Shown piece by piece: positions 27,354 through 35,537 of a stretch of 64,000 nucleotides of DNA. The position numbers and the translations under genes are program-made. Under the pieces are notes generated by a model. That model did not search any database and was not told where the DNA came from. It was given only the letters and a program-made list of their open reading frames with translations. The stretch's first letter is position 1, and each line of letters begins with the position of its first letter. The stretch comes from Pseudomonas mandelii. Its GTDB lineage: Bacteria > Pseudomonadota > Gammaproteobacteria > Pseudomonadales > Pseudomonadaceae. The stretch spans positions 1 through 64,000 of the forward strand of contig NZ_RCZA01000004.1 of assembly GCF_006438925.1 (NCBI RefSeq), given 5' to 3'.

Positions 27354-28589
27354 TCAGGCTTGATCGATCCATCGCCGATAGCTCTTCGCCTGGCGACGAA
27401 CCTTCAACTGATTTCCGATCAATGCCATGAGTGGCGACGTCCCGGGGTTTGTCCTTTTTCCTTGGCTCAGCAAACCGAGCTGCTTCTTGACCACCGATGC
27501 CACTGCAAGCGACGCCAGCGCTTTGTTCTTCCAGCGGACGACGATGGGCTCCACTTTGATGTCCCGACCTGCCATCCACTGTTTCGGCAGAGCTGGCTCG
27601 ATTGCTAAAGCAGTGGCAAGTCCGACCATCGACACCGAGCCGCTCACCACTCGCTCCGCGACCTCCTTTCTACGCACGCCGCCGGTGACCATCAGCGGCA
27701 TGCGTGCTATTTCTCCTATTTTTTCTGCGAACTCGAGAAAGTAGGCTTCTCGAGCCAGGCTGCTGCCATCGCGGGTCTGTCCCTGCATGGCTGGGCTTTC
27801 ATAGCTGCCACCCGACAATTCGACCAGGTCGACCGCCTTGGCGTTAAGCATTTCCACTACGCGAGCCGCATCCGCGGCATCGAACCCGCCACGCTGAAAG
27901 TCCGCGGAGTTGAGCTTTACAGCGACGCAAAAGATCGGTGCCACTCGCTGACGTATTGCGTCGATGGTTTGCAGGAGAATTTGCGCACGATTTTCCAGGC
28001 TGCCGCCCCAGCGGTCGTCACGCCGATTGGTCAAGGGCGACAGGAATTGGCTGAACAGATAGCCATGCGCCGCATGAATCTCCACACCCGTAAATCCGGC
28101 GCGCTCAGCCAGCACCGCCGCGTGGGTATAGCGCTCAATCAGTTCCTCGATCTCCTGCTCATCCAAAGCTCTGGGCGGCACAAAAGCTTTTGAAAGTCCG
28201 GGGATATCGACCGCAATGGCGGAGGGGCCTCTTGCCGGCTGTCCCATTGAAGCCAGTAGCTGACGTCCGGGATGATTAATCTGCATCCAGGCTTGGGCCC
28301 CGCGACTGCGGCAAGCTTCGGCCCATAACCGGAAATTGCGCAGATTCCGATCATCCTCAAGCACTACGCCAGCGGGTCCGGTCAAGGCGTGACGGTCGAC
28401 CATGACGTTGCCAGTGATGATCAGACCGGCACCACCCTCCGCCCAACGCTGGTAGAGCTTAACCAGCGCTTCGCCAGGAGCGTGTTCGTCATTGGCAAGG
28501 TTCTCCTCCATGGCAGCCTTGGCGATTCGGTTCGGAATCACCGTACCGTTGGGTAATCGAAGCGGTTTGAAGAGATTTGAGCCGGTCAT
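27354..28589 (-). CDS. NADH:flavin oxidoreductase (old yellow enzyme family)
   Basis: A 411-residue FMN enzyme of the OYE family. It starts NLFKPLRLPNGTVIPNRIAK; the flavin/substrate site shows GVEIHAAHGYLFSQFLSP with the His-His pair, then NRRDDRWGGSLENRAQILL. It reduces activated C=C bonds or related enones. The tail beyond about residue 360 is basic and longer than in YqjM-type proteins. AGGA precedes the ATG. It is divergent from the second TetR gene across two palindromic operators and lies inside the catabolic island, so it may reduce an unsaturated side chain or a ring-cleavage product. Confidence 0.88.
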   Translation of the reverse strand: MTGSNLFKPLRLPNGTVIPNRIAKAAMEENLANDEHAPGEALVKLYQRWAEGGAGLIITGNVMVDRHALTGPAGVVLEDDRNLRNFRLWAEACRSRGAQAWMQINHPGRQLLASMGQPARGPSAIAVDIPGLSKAFVPPRALDEQEIEELIERYTHAAVLAERAGFTGVEIHAAHGYLFSQFLSPLTNRRDDRWGGSLENRAQILLQTIDAIRQRVAPIFCVAVKLNSADFQRGGFDAADAARVVEMLNAKAVDLVELSGGSYESPAMQGQTRDGSSLAREAYFLEFAEKIGEIARMPLMVTGGVRRKEVAERVVSGSVSMVGLATALAIEPALPKQWMAGRDIKVEPIVVRWKNKALASLAVASVVKKQLGLLSQGKRTNPGTSPLMALIGNQLKVRRQAKSYRRWIDQA

Positions 28590-28653
28590 GTTGTGTCCTG
28601 GTTTTCATCGATGGGCAGAGCCAGGTGCTTGCCGAGAAGACGAACCTGAGTCA

Positions 28654-28687
28654 TGACATAATTGAACACTCGTGTTCAATTATGTCA
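28654..28687. promoter_or_regulatory. 34-base inverted repeat, operator 1 of the OYE/TetR divergent promoter
   Basis: Two 16-base arms pair perfectly around a 2-base centre: TGACATAATTGAACAC (28654-28669), TC, GTGTTCAATTATGTCA (28672-28687). The core TGAACAC-N2-GTGTTCA recurs at 28804-28819. It lies 65 bases upstream of the OYE start. Most likely bound by the adjacent TetR. Confidence 0.75.
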
Positions 28688-28801
28688 ATGTGCAGGGCTG
28701 TTATTGATCCGGCGACATCGATTATGGCATCCAAATTATTAGGTTGTGCGCCGGTTTTTCAGACAAAAAATCCAACATGCTTAAAAATATGGTTGACGCA
28801 G

Positions 28802-28821
28802 AATGAACACGAGTGTTCAAT
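28802..28821. promoter_or_regulatory. Operator 2 of the OYE/TetR divergent promoter
   Basis: AATGAACACGAGTGTTCAAT: 7-base arms TGAACAC/GTGTTCA around GA, almost the same as operator 1. It lies 32 bases ahead of the TetR GTG start and likely mediates autorepression. Confidence 0.75.
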
Positions 28822-28852
28822 CGCTCCATAAGGTAATCCTGGAGAGAGAACC

Positions 28853-29467
28853 GTGGAATCCCTGAATCCAACACAGCGCCGCATCCATCAAGCTGCCTTT
28901 CGCCTGTTTGCCGAGAGAGGCACCTCACAAGTGAACATCCTGGACCTCGCGCAAGAGGCAGGCGTGGCGCGCGGAACGGTCTATAGCAACATCGACAGCA
29001 TGGAAAGCCTGTTCGAGGCGGTCGCCAGCCATCTCGCGAGGGAGATGCATGAGCGCGTCAACAAGAGCTTCAATTCCCTCTCGGATCCCGCTCATCGCTT
29101 GGCCAATGGCATTCGATTCTTCATTCGCCGAGCGCACGAAGACTCCCAGTGGGGCGCGTTCATCCATAAATTCGCCATGAGCAATTCGGCGTTGCGCGAA
29201 ATGTTCAGCAGCCAAGCGACCCAGGATCTTCTGAGCGGGCTTACCACTGGGCGCTACACGTTTGCGCAGGAGCAATTGCTCTCGGTACTGACGTTGATAT
29301 CGAGCAGCGTGCTTGGCTCGATTTTCCTGGTACTGGAGGGGCACCGAACTTGGCGCGAGTCGGGCTCTGATACCGCCGAACTGGTACTGCGGGCATTGGG
29401 TGTGCCGTCAGAGGAGGCTCGTGCGTTGGCGACCCAAGAGTTGCCGGCACTTCCATCTCTCGACTGA
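28853..29467 (+). CDS. TetR family regulator (second of the island)
   Basis: A 204-residue regulator starting at GTG 28853 with GGAGAGAG upstream. The helix-turn-helix reads RRIHQAAFRLFAERGTSQVN and ILDLAQEAGVARGTVYSNID. The C-terminal domain is the ligand pocket. It shares an intergenic region with the OYE gene where two TGAACAC-N2-GTGTTCA palindromes sit, so it probably represses both directions. It precedes the dioxygenase gene by 85 bases and may control that operon by read-through. Confidence 0.87.
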   Translation: MESLNPTQRRIHQAAFRLFAERGTSQVNILDLAQEAGVARGTVYSNIDSMESLFEAVASHLAREMHERVNKSFNSLSDPAHRLANGIRFFIRRAHEDSQWGAFIHKFAMSNSALREMFSSQATQDLLSGLTTGRYTFAQEQLLSVLTLISSSVLGSIFLVLEGHRTWRESGSDTAELVLRALGVPSEEARALATQELPALPSLD

Positions 29468-29491
29468 GCTCGTAATTGATTTGACTGAATA

Positions 29492-29513
29492 AACCCCTGA
29501 GTTTTCAGGGGTT
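29492..29513. terminator. Hairpin between the TetR and dioxygenase genes
   Basis: Stem AACCCCTGA (29492-29500) and TCAGGGGTT (29505-29513), loop GTTT. The plus strand lacks a T tract; the minus strand has GGGGTTTATT. It may be a partial terminator reducing read-through from the TetR gene into the dioxygenase gene. Confidence 0.5.
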
Positions 29514-29552
29514 CGGGACAGCTTTGCCCTAAAAACCCGGAAAACAAGAACA

Positions 29553-30644
29553 ATGAACAACAAAAACGAATTGCACCGGTTGGCGACACCACACCCCGCG
29601 CGGCATCCGCAGCCGACGGTAAAGGCCCAGGATCTGACTCACCTGATTTTCCAACGGCCGGACTTGAATGAGGCGGCGCGTTTCCTGACTGACTTCGGTC
29701 TGACGGTAAATCGGCAGGAGGCCGATACGCTCTATATGCGGGCCACCGACGCCACTGCATATTGTTACCGTGTCCAACGGGCCGAACATGCACGTTTTAT
29801 CGGGTTCGGACTTGCCGTGCAGTCCCAGGAAGATCTGGAAAAGCTCACTCGAATCCCGGGTGCCTCATCGGTCGAGAAATCGGAACATCCTGGTAAAGGG
29901 TATTACGTCAGACTGACGGATCCTTCCGGTTTCATTGTGGAAGCCGTCTGCGACCAGACACCAGGCAAGGCGCTGGCACATAGAGCTCCTCTCAACTGGA
30001 ATCTGGCGCACGAGCAACCCCGAATCAACGCCACGCAGCGCCCGCCGATTGCTCCCCCTGAGGTCCTCAAGCTTGGCCACATCGTCATTGAAGTGGCTGA
30101 CTATCAGGCGACCTGTGCCTGGTACACCCAGCATTTCGGGTTTATTCCCAGCGATGTGCAGGTACTCCCCGACGGCACCCCCATCGTCGCTTTCATGCGC
30201 CTTGATCTCGGTGACAGGCCGGCAGATCACCATACGCTCGCGATTGCGCAAGGGTTCATGGCCACCTACAGCCATAGCGCCTATGAAGTCGTCGATGCAG
30301 ACGCCGTCGGTATGGGGCAGCGCGTCTTGCGCGAGCGCGGTTGGGAGCACTCATGGGGCATCGGCCGGCACATTCTGGGCAGTCAGATTTTCGATTACTG
30401 GCAAGACCCATGGGGCGACAAGCACGAGCATTACTGCGACGGGGATATTTTCACCACCACTCGGCCTACAGGCATTCATCCGGTGAGTCCCGAGGCAATG
30501 GCGCAGTGGGGGCAGCGCATGCCCAAGAGTTTTACCAAACCCAAGATGAACCTGACCAATGTGCTTCTGCTGATCCGCAACCTGCGACGCAGCCCGGACC
30601 TGACCATTCGCAAGCTGATAACACTTATGCGGATGTTCGGGTAG
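29553..30644 (+). CDS. Type I extradiol ring-cleavage dioxygenase (VOC fold)
   Basis: A 363-residue two-domain VOC protein; length and layout fit type I extradiol dioxygenases that cleave catechols next to the hydroxyl groups with Fe(II). Likely metal ligands in the C-terminal domain: His in KLGHIVIEVADY, His in TYSHSAYEVVD, and Glu in DKHEHYCDGD. The N-terminal domain (LTHLIFQRPDLNEAARFL, KGYYVRLTDPSGFIVEAVC) is the structural copy. The C-terminal tail is basic. Directly upstream of the FAH-hydrolase and acyl-CoA synthetase genes, it should open the ring made by the flavin hydroxylase. Substrate size and ring type are unknown. Confidence 0.87.
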   Translation: MNNKNELHRLATPHPARHPQPTVKAQDLTHLIFQRPDLNEAARFLTDFGLTVNRQEADTLYMRATDATAYCYRVQRAEHARFIGFGLAVQSQEDLEKLTRIPGASSVEKSEHPGKGYYVRLTDPSGFIVEAVCDQTPGKALAHRAPLNWNLAHEQPRINATQRPPIAPPEVLKLGHIVIEVADYQATCAWYTQHFGFIPSDVQVLPDGTPIVAFMRLDLGDRPADHHTLAIAQGFMATYSHSAYEVVDADAVGMGQRVLRERGWEHSWGIGRHILGSQIFDYWQDPWGDKHEHYCDGDIFTTTRPTGIHPVSPEAMAQWGQRMPKSFTKPKMNLTNVLLLIRNLRRSPDLTIRKLITLMRMFG

Positions 30645-30819
30645 AGCTGCCGCCATGTCGGACAACTCAACCCGGTTTGGCCGGCGGGACGTGCTTAAAG
30701 CCGCCGCTTTGAATGCTGGCGGCGCGTGGGTCTACAACGTTGCCAGCCCCGTTTCAGAACAACACCACAGTTCTCGCGCCACCGAACGCGGGACAAACGC
30801 CGCTCCAGGAGTACCTTCA

Positions 30820-31776
30820 ATGTCTGCTGTACACGTAGTCCGCTTTGAATTTGAGAACGGTATCCACTGGGGCGTGCTTCGCCAGGGCCGTATCACGGTC
30901 ATCCCCGGTGTTTTTGAAACCACCGGTGACTTCATTCGCCAGAACAGAATCGACGACCTCGCTCAAATGAAAGGCTCTGAGCTTGCGGAGGGCGAAGTAA
31001 AACTGCTGTCGCCGGTGACCCGTAACCAGCAGTTCGTCTGCCAGGGTGCCAATTACCGTCAGCACATGATCGAGTCAGGCATGGACCCGGATGCGAAGAA
31101 ATTCAACATGATCTTCACCAAAGCGACCAGTTGCCTGGTGGCGGCTGACAGCGACCTGATCAAGCCGCGCCACGTGCGCTTCCTTGACTACGAGATCGAA
31201 CTGGGGCTTGTGATGAAGCGCTCGATCACCGGCGCTATTGCTGTCACTGACGCCAATCTGCACGAGTTCATTGCAGGCGTCGTCATTGTCAATGACTACT
31301 CGGCTCGTGACATTCAGATTCCCCAGATGCAGTTCTACAAGGGCAAGAGCTACCGCACGTTCGGCCCGGTCGGCCCGTACCTCTGCCTTCTGGATGCCAA
31401 GGACATGCATTACCTCAAGGCACTGCAGCTGAAGCTGACGGTCAACGGTCAGGTGCGACAGGAGGACAGCACGGCCAATCTGGTTTACGGCCCCGCTGAA
31501 ACCCTTATCGAACTCTGCGCCTTGCAAGATCTCGACGCTGGAGACCTGATCGCCACCGGTACGCCTGCCGGCTGCGCTCTAACGATCCCTTCGCCCGCAA
31601 AACAGCGCATTGCGGCCCTGATGCCAGAAGCCACCAAGTGGAAGCTTTTCCTCAAGGCGCAAGAGGGCCGGACGCAGTACCTCAAGGCCGGTGACGTGGT
31701 CGAAGCGCGCATTCGTAGCGCCGATGGTGTGATCGACCTGGGCGTGCAACGCAACCGAGTCGTAGAGGAAGCCTGA
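30820..31776 (+). CDS. Fumarylacetoacetate hydrolase family enzyme
   Basis: About 318 residues from ATG 30820 (MSAVHVVRFEFENG), which follows AGGAG with an 8-base spacer. The FAH fold shows DYEIELGLVMKRS, GVVIVNDYSARDIQIPQM, GKSYRTFGPVGPYL and DLIATGTPAGC, with the acidic residues that bind divalent metal. Members cleave C-C bonds of 1,3-dicarbonyl or ring-fission products, or act as hydratases or decarboxylases. The frame is open to an ATG at 30655, and that leader contains GRRDVLKAAA, which resembles a Tat signal; see findings. No alpha/beta-hydrolase is present in the island, so this is the likely C-C hydrolase. Confidence 0.85.
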   Translation: MSAVHVVRFEFENGIHWGVLRQGRITVIPGVFETTGDFIRQNRIDDLAQMKGSELAEGEVKLLSPVTRNQQFVCQGANYRQHMIESGMDPDAKKFNMIFTKATSCLVAADSDLIKPRHVRFLDYEIELGLVMKRSITGAIAVTDANLHEFIAGVVIVNDYSARDIQIPQMQFYKGKSYRTFGPVGPYLCLLDAKDMHYLKALQLKLTVNGQVRQEDSTANLVYGPAETLIELCALQDLDAGDLIATGTPAGCALTIPSPAKQRIAALMPEATKWKLFLKAQEGRTQYLKAGDVVEARIRSADGVIDLGVQRNRVVEEA

Positions 31777-31778
31777 CA

Positions 31779-33680
31779 ATGATGGTGCGATCTCTGAACG
31801 ACATTGAAAATATCGAGCAGGTCCCGTTGGCGGAGCGTGGCTTGGCTTCCAGTACCTATGAAGCGCTGACACGGACAGCCAAGCTCAGCCCCAACGCGCC
31901 GGCACTGAGTTTCTTCGCCGACGCTGCCAGCTTCAGGAACACCCACCACTGGAGCTATGCCGAACTCGTCGAAGATATCACTCGCGCGGCGAATGCCTTT
32001 CACGACCTGGGCATTACCCCGGGTGAAGTGCTGGCCTTCATCCTGCCCAACCTGCCGGAAACCCATTTCACCATCTGGGGGGGTGAAGCGGCCGGTGTCG
32101 TCATGGCGATCAATCCGCTGCAAGAGGCCAAACAGATGGCTGCCTTGCTACGGGCCGCCAAGGCCAGCGTGGTGGTAACGCTCGCACCGACGCCGGGCAG
32201 TGACATTTGGCCTAAGCTGGCCTCGCAGCTGGATCAACTTCCCGAGATCAAGCACGTCATTTGGGTTGGCATGGGCCCCTATGTTGATGTAGCTCAGCGT
32301 GAATCGCTTGAATCCCTGGCAGAGAAAGAACATGAGTTGCACAGGGGGGCCACGATTCACGAATTACGGACGCTGATGGATGCTCAACCAGGCACGCACC
32401 TGAAAAGCGACCGGCAATTCCGCCCTGAGGATCGTTCCTCTTACTTCTGCACCGGCGGTACCACCGGGCTACCCAAGATAGCAATGCGAACTCATGGGGC
32501 GGAGGTCTTCAATGCATGGGCCATGGCTACGCACATGCAACCACAGGGGAGTCGCCAGGTCATTTTTTGTGGATTACCGCTGTTCCACGTAAATGCACAG
32601 CTGGTGACAGGCCTGATGCCTTGGACCCAAGGGGATCATGTCATCCTCGGCACACCGCACGGTTATCGCGGTGAGGGTGTGATCACACGCTTCTGGGAGA
32701 TGGTTGAGCACTTCGGCATCAACTTCTTTTCCGGCGTTCCAACCGTCTATTCCGCACTGTTGCAAAACGAGCTGGAAGGCCGCGACCTGTCCAGTCTTCG
32801 TTATGCCATGTGTGGTGCCGCGCCGATGCCGGTCGAGCTTTTCCGGGAGTTCGAAGGCCGGACCGGGGTAAAGATCCTCGAAGGCTATGGACTCACGGAA
32901 GGCGCGTGCGTCTCCTCGGTTAATCCGCCCCATGGCGAGCGCTATATCGGCTCTATCGGTATACGAATTGCTTACCAGGACATGCGCGCAGTCATGCTCG
33001 ATGACGCTGGAGTTTATCTGCGCGACGCCGACATCGATGAAATTGGCCTGATCGCCATCACGGGTCCGAACCTGTTCGAGGGTTACGTTGAAGATAGCCA
33101 CAACCGGGGCCTGTGGATTGAGATCAATGGTCAGCGCTGGCTGAATACAGGGGATCTGGGGCGTCAGGATGCAAATGGCTACTTCTGGCTGACCGGGCGC
33201 AAAAAGGAGCTGATTATCCGCGGCGGCCACAATATCGATCCAAAACAAATCGAGGAGGCTTTACAGGCCCACCCAGCGGTGGCGTTGGCGGCTGCCATCG
33301 GCAGCCCGGACGCCTATTCGGGTGAAGTGCCGGTCGCTTACGTGCAACTGCGACCAGGCCACGTCTGCAAGGTTGAAGAACTTGAGCAATTTGCTCAGCG
33401 CCACATCAGTGAGCGGGCGGCCATTCCCAAGCGGATCGAAATCCTCGAAGCACTGCCATTGACGGCGGTGGGCAAGATTTTCAAGCCTGCTTTGCAGCAA
33501 CGCGAGGTGGCCCGAGTAGTTCGGCAGGAAGTGGAACGCATGTGTCTGAAGGACATTGCGGTCGAGGTGATTCAACACGAACAACGTGGGTTAGTCGCGT
33601 GCATCCGGGCCGGACGAGATCAAGAGGCCCTGGCCCTCCTTCTTGGTCGCTATAGCTTTCAAGTGGAGTGGTTCAAATGA
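31779..33680 (+). CDS. AMP-forming acyl-CoA synthetase
   Basis: A 633-residue ANL-superfamily ligase. Motifs: P-loop YFCTGGTTGLPKIAMRTHG, EGYGLTEGACVS, the hinge and ATP site WLNTGDLGR, GRKKELIIRGGHNIDPKQIE, and the catalytic lysine in LTAVGKIFKPALQQ. It activates a carboxylic acid to its CoA thioester via an acyl-adenylate. The first 30 residues and a C-terminal extension of about 60 residues go beyond the core. The ATG lies three bases past the FAH gene stop. In the island it likely activates the acid released by C-C cleavage; a chain-length preference cannot be read. Confidence 0.9.
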   Translation: MMVRSLNDIENIEQVPLAERGLASSTYEALTRTAKLSPNAPALSFFADAASFRNTHHWSYAELVEDITRAANAFHDLGITPGEVLAFILPNLPETHFTIWGGEAAGVVMAINPLQEAKQMAALLRAAKASVVVTLAPTPGSDIWPKLASQLDQLPEIKHVIWVGMGPYVDVAQRESLESLAEKEHELHRGATIHELRTLMDAQPGTHLKSDRQFRPEDRSSYFCTGGTTGLPKIAMRTHGAEVFNAWAMATHMQPQGSRQVIFCGLPLFHVNAQLVTGLMPWTQGDHVILGTPHGYRGEGVITRFWEMVEHFGINFFSGVPTVYSALLQNELEGRDLSSLRYAMCGAAPMPVELFREFEGRTGVKILEGYGLTEGACVSSVNPPHGERYIGSIGIRIAYQDMRAVMLDDAGVYLRDADIDEIGLIAITGPNLFEGYVEDSHNRGLWIEINGQRWLNTGDLGRQDANGYFWLTGRKKELIIRGGHNIDPKQIEEALQAHPAVALAAAIGSPDAYSGEVPVAYVQLRPGHVCKVEELEQFAQRHISERAAIPKRIEILEALPLTAVGKIFKPALQQREVARVVRQEVERMCLKDIAVEVIQHEQRGLVACIRAGRDQEALALLLGRYSFQVEWFK

Positions 33681-33706
33681 TCCTGACTTCGTAAGTTCGG
33701 CACCTC

Positions 33707-33732
33707 GGCCCTGGTTGTCGTCAGCCAGGGCC
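33707..33732 (+). terminator. Hairpin between the acyl-CoA synthetase and FadL genes
   Basis: Stem GGCCCTGGTTG (33707-33717) and CAGCCAGGGCC (33722-33732), loop TCGT, one G-U pair, followed by TGTTT. The T tract is short, so it may only partly stop transcription and lower porin expression relative to the enzymes. Confidence 0.5.
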
Positions 33733-33831
33733 TGTTTACAACTCGATCAATTCCAACCGGCACTGCCAAGTGCACCGGAAGGCGAAGCCTTGCCTGCGAA
33801 CCAATCAATAACAACAATACGAGGGTGGGAA

Positions 33832-35151
33832 ATGAAACTGAGCAACCGTGCAACCCCGTGTCACTCAGCTGTGCGAGAAGTGTCTTCCTGGATCAAATTT
33901 GCTGGTGCCGCGGCAATACTCAGCGCGTCCACAAGCGCGGGCGCCAATGGCATTGCCTTGAACGAGCAAAGCGCAAGCAGTGCGGGAACTGCTTATGCGG
34001 GGAGGTCGTCTTCTGCGCTGGACGCCAGCACTATCTTTGGAAATCCTGCAGGTTTGACCAAACTGAAACGTACTGAGATTTCCGGCGGAGCTGCGGTCGT
34101 CTCGGTGAGCGATGACATCAGTGATGCGCAGAGCAGTGCCTCAGGAACGAATAAAGGGGACTCGGTACCGCTGGGGGTTGTGCCCTTCGCTTATATGTCG
34201 ACGCCACTTGATGATCGTTTTTCGATTGGCCTGGGTCTCTATGCTCCGAGTGGTCTGATCAATGATTACGAGAGCTCTTTTCAGGGTCGCTACCATGGCT
34301 CCTATAGCACGACCAAGGAAATAACCCTGCAGCCCACCATTGCCTATCGGATCAATGATTACGTGTCCATTGGTGGCGGACCGACCATAAACCGTTTTAA
34401 TGCAAAACTTCAGAATTACCTGGCCACCGGCGCCCTTAACAATGGCGAGGACACACTGGTCACCATCAAAGGCGATGACACCGCACTTGGCTACAACGTC
34501 GGCATCCTGGTTGACTTTACTGAGGCTACCAGTTGGGGGGTTAACTATCACTCGAAGGTGGACTATGAACTCGAAGGGCATACTGAGGTTTCCGGCTCCC
34601 CGAGCGTTATTCCGCTGGACGGAAAGTATGACAACAAGATAGACCTCACGATGCCCGAATCCGTGGACACGTCCATCACCCATCATTTCGACAGTCGCTG
34701 GACAGGTTACCTGGGAACTACCTGGAAACGTTGGAGCCGGATCCAGAAGGTCGAGGCAGTCAACAGCGGTCTTTCCCCCGTGGGCCAGGCGGCGGGCCTG
34801 GGAAGTGTGACCGAAGAAATGAACTGGCGTGACACCTGGTCTACTGCCGTGGGCGCATCCTATCAGTGGAACCAGCAATGGCTACTGCGCGCTGGCTACG
34901 CCTATGATCCGTCGCCCGTTAGAAATGCCGATCGCAGCGTGCGCATTCCGGTTGGGAATCGCCAAGCCGTGACCTTGGGCGGTGCTTATTCGCCGAATTC
35001 CGATCTGACGATAGACTTTGCTTACGGTTATCTCTGGGATTCCAAAGTCTCGATAAAGCAATCGAACAATTCCGGTGTTCAACCGGAATACAGTGCTAAT
35101 TACGACAATAGTGCGAATGGAGTTTCAGTGCAGGCAACCTATCGGTACTAA
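33832..35151 (+). CDS. FadL/OmpP1-type outer membrane transporter
   Basis: A 439-residue porin of the long-chain fatty acid/toluene transporter family. The start at 33832 (MKLSNRATPCHSAVRE) is supported by a purine-rich GAGGGTGGGAA upstream; the frame opens earlier but without protein features. A signal segment (FAGAAAILSASTSAGA) ends just before NGIALNEQSASSAGTAYAGR, the plug (hatch) consensus. Then come NPAGLTKL and a beta-barrel ending in QATYRY with the C-terminal aromatic. FadL channels move hydrophobic compounds across the outer membrane, so the island's substrate is probably hydrophobic. Confidence 0.9.
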   Translation: MKLSNRATPCHSAVREVSSWIKFAGAAAILSASTSAGANGIALNEQSASSAGTAYAGRSSSALDASTIFGNPAGLTKLKRTEISGGAAVVSVSDDISDAQSSASGTNKGDSVPLGVVPFAYMSTPLDDRFSIGLGLYAPSGLINDYESSFQGRYHGSYSTTKEITLQPTIAYRINDYVSIGGGPTINRFNAKLQNYLATGALNNGEDTLVTIKGDDTALGYNVGILVDFTEATSWGVNYHSKVDYELEGHTEVSGSPSVIPLDGKYDNKIDLTMPESVDTSITHHFDSRWTGYLGTTWKRWSRIQKVEAVNSGLSPVGQAAGLGSVTEEMNWRDTWSTAVGASYQWNQQWLLRAGYAYDPSPVRNADRSVRIPVGNRQAVTLGGAYSPNSDLTIDFAYGYLWDSKVSIKQSNNSGVQPEYSANYDNSANGVSVQATYRY

Positions 35152-35395
35152 TCGACCTGACCCAGAGCATTTCCACTAAGAATTGATTCAGTAGTTTTTC
35201 CAGCGCCCATTGCTGAACCTGTCATGGGGGCTCTTTACAGCGGGCGGACGCTACGCGTTCCACGGCGTTAGTAGCCATGCATAATCGAGGCGCTTTACCA
35301 AGCTCCTTGCTGTCGGTGCACTCTCCACAAGAGGGGCTCTGCTTTATCTCTGCGCCTGTCTGAAGGTCGTTGCTATCCGTGGCGATTTGGAAGAC

Positions 35396-35422
35396 CCCGA
35401 ACTCGCGCTCCGCGAGTTCGGG
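35396..35422. terminator. Long-stem hairpin downstream of the FadL gene
   Basis: CCCGAACTCGCG (35396-35407), loop CTC, CGCGAGTTCGGG (35411-35422): a 12-pair stem. No U tract follows, so a classical terminator is not proven. It sits 245 bases past the fadL stop. Confidence 0.5.
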
Positions 35423-35494
35423 ACGGCGCCACCGAATTACGCAAATCAAAGCCTGGAAGTTTTGTGGTGCTAAATCGCTACGATTTACTTAAGT

Positions 35495-35506
35495 GAATGG
35501 CAGCTT
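35495..35506. repeat. Short partial copy of the dispersed repeat
   Basis: GAATGGCAGCTT matches the 5' end of the extended repeat at 341-352. Homology ends after 12 bases, so this could be coincidence. Confidence 0.3.
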
Positions 35507-35511
35507 TTGAC

Positions 35512-35537
35512 TGTGGATTCAACCGGTTGAATCCACA
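35512..35537. promoter_or_regulatory. Perfect 26-base palindrome
   Basis: Each half is TGTGGATTCAACC and its complement, with centre AACCGGTT. It lies between the island and the small gene at 35579. Operator, hairpin or recombination site cannot be distinguished. Confidence 0.45.

Noticed and set aside
35222..35449. Minus-strand frame of 75 residues after the fadL-like gene
   Set aside because: Crosses the 12-pair hairpin at 35396 and has no ribosome site or family resemblance.
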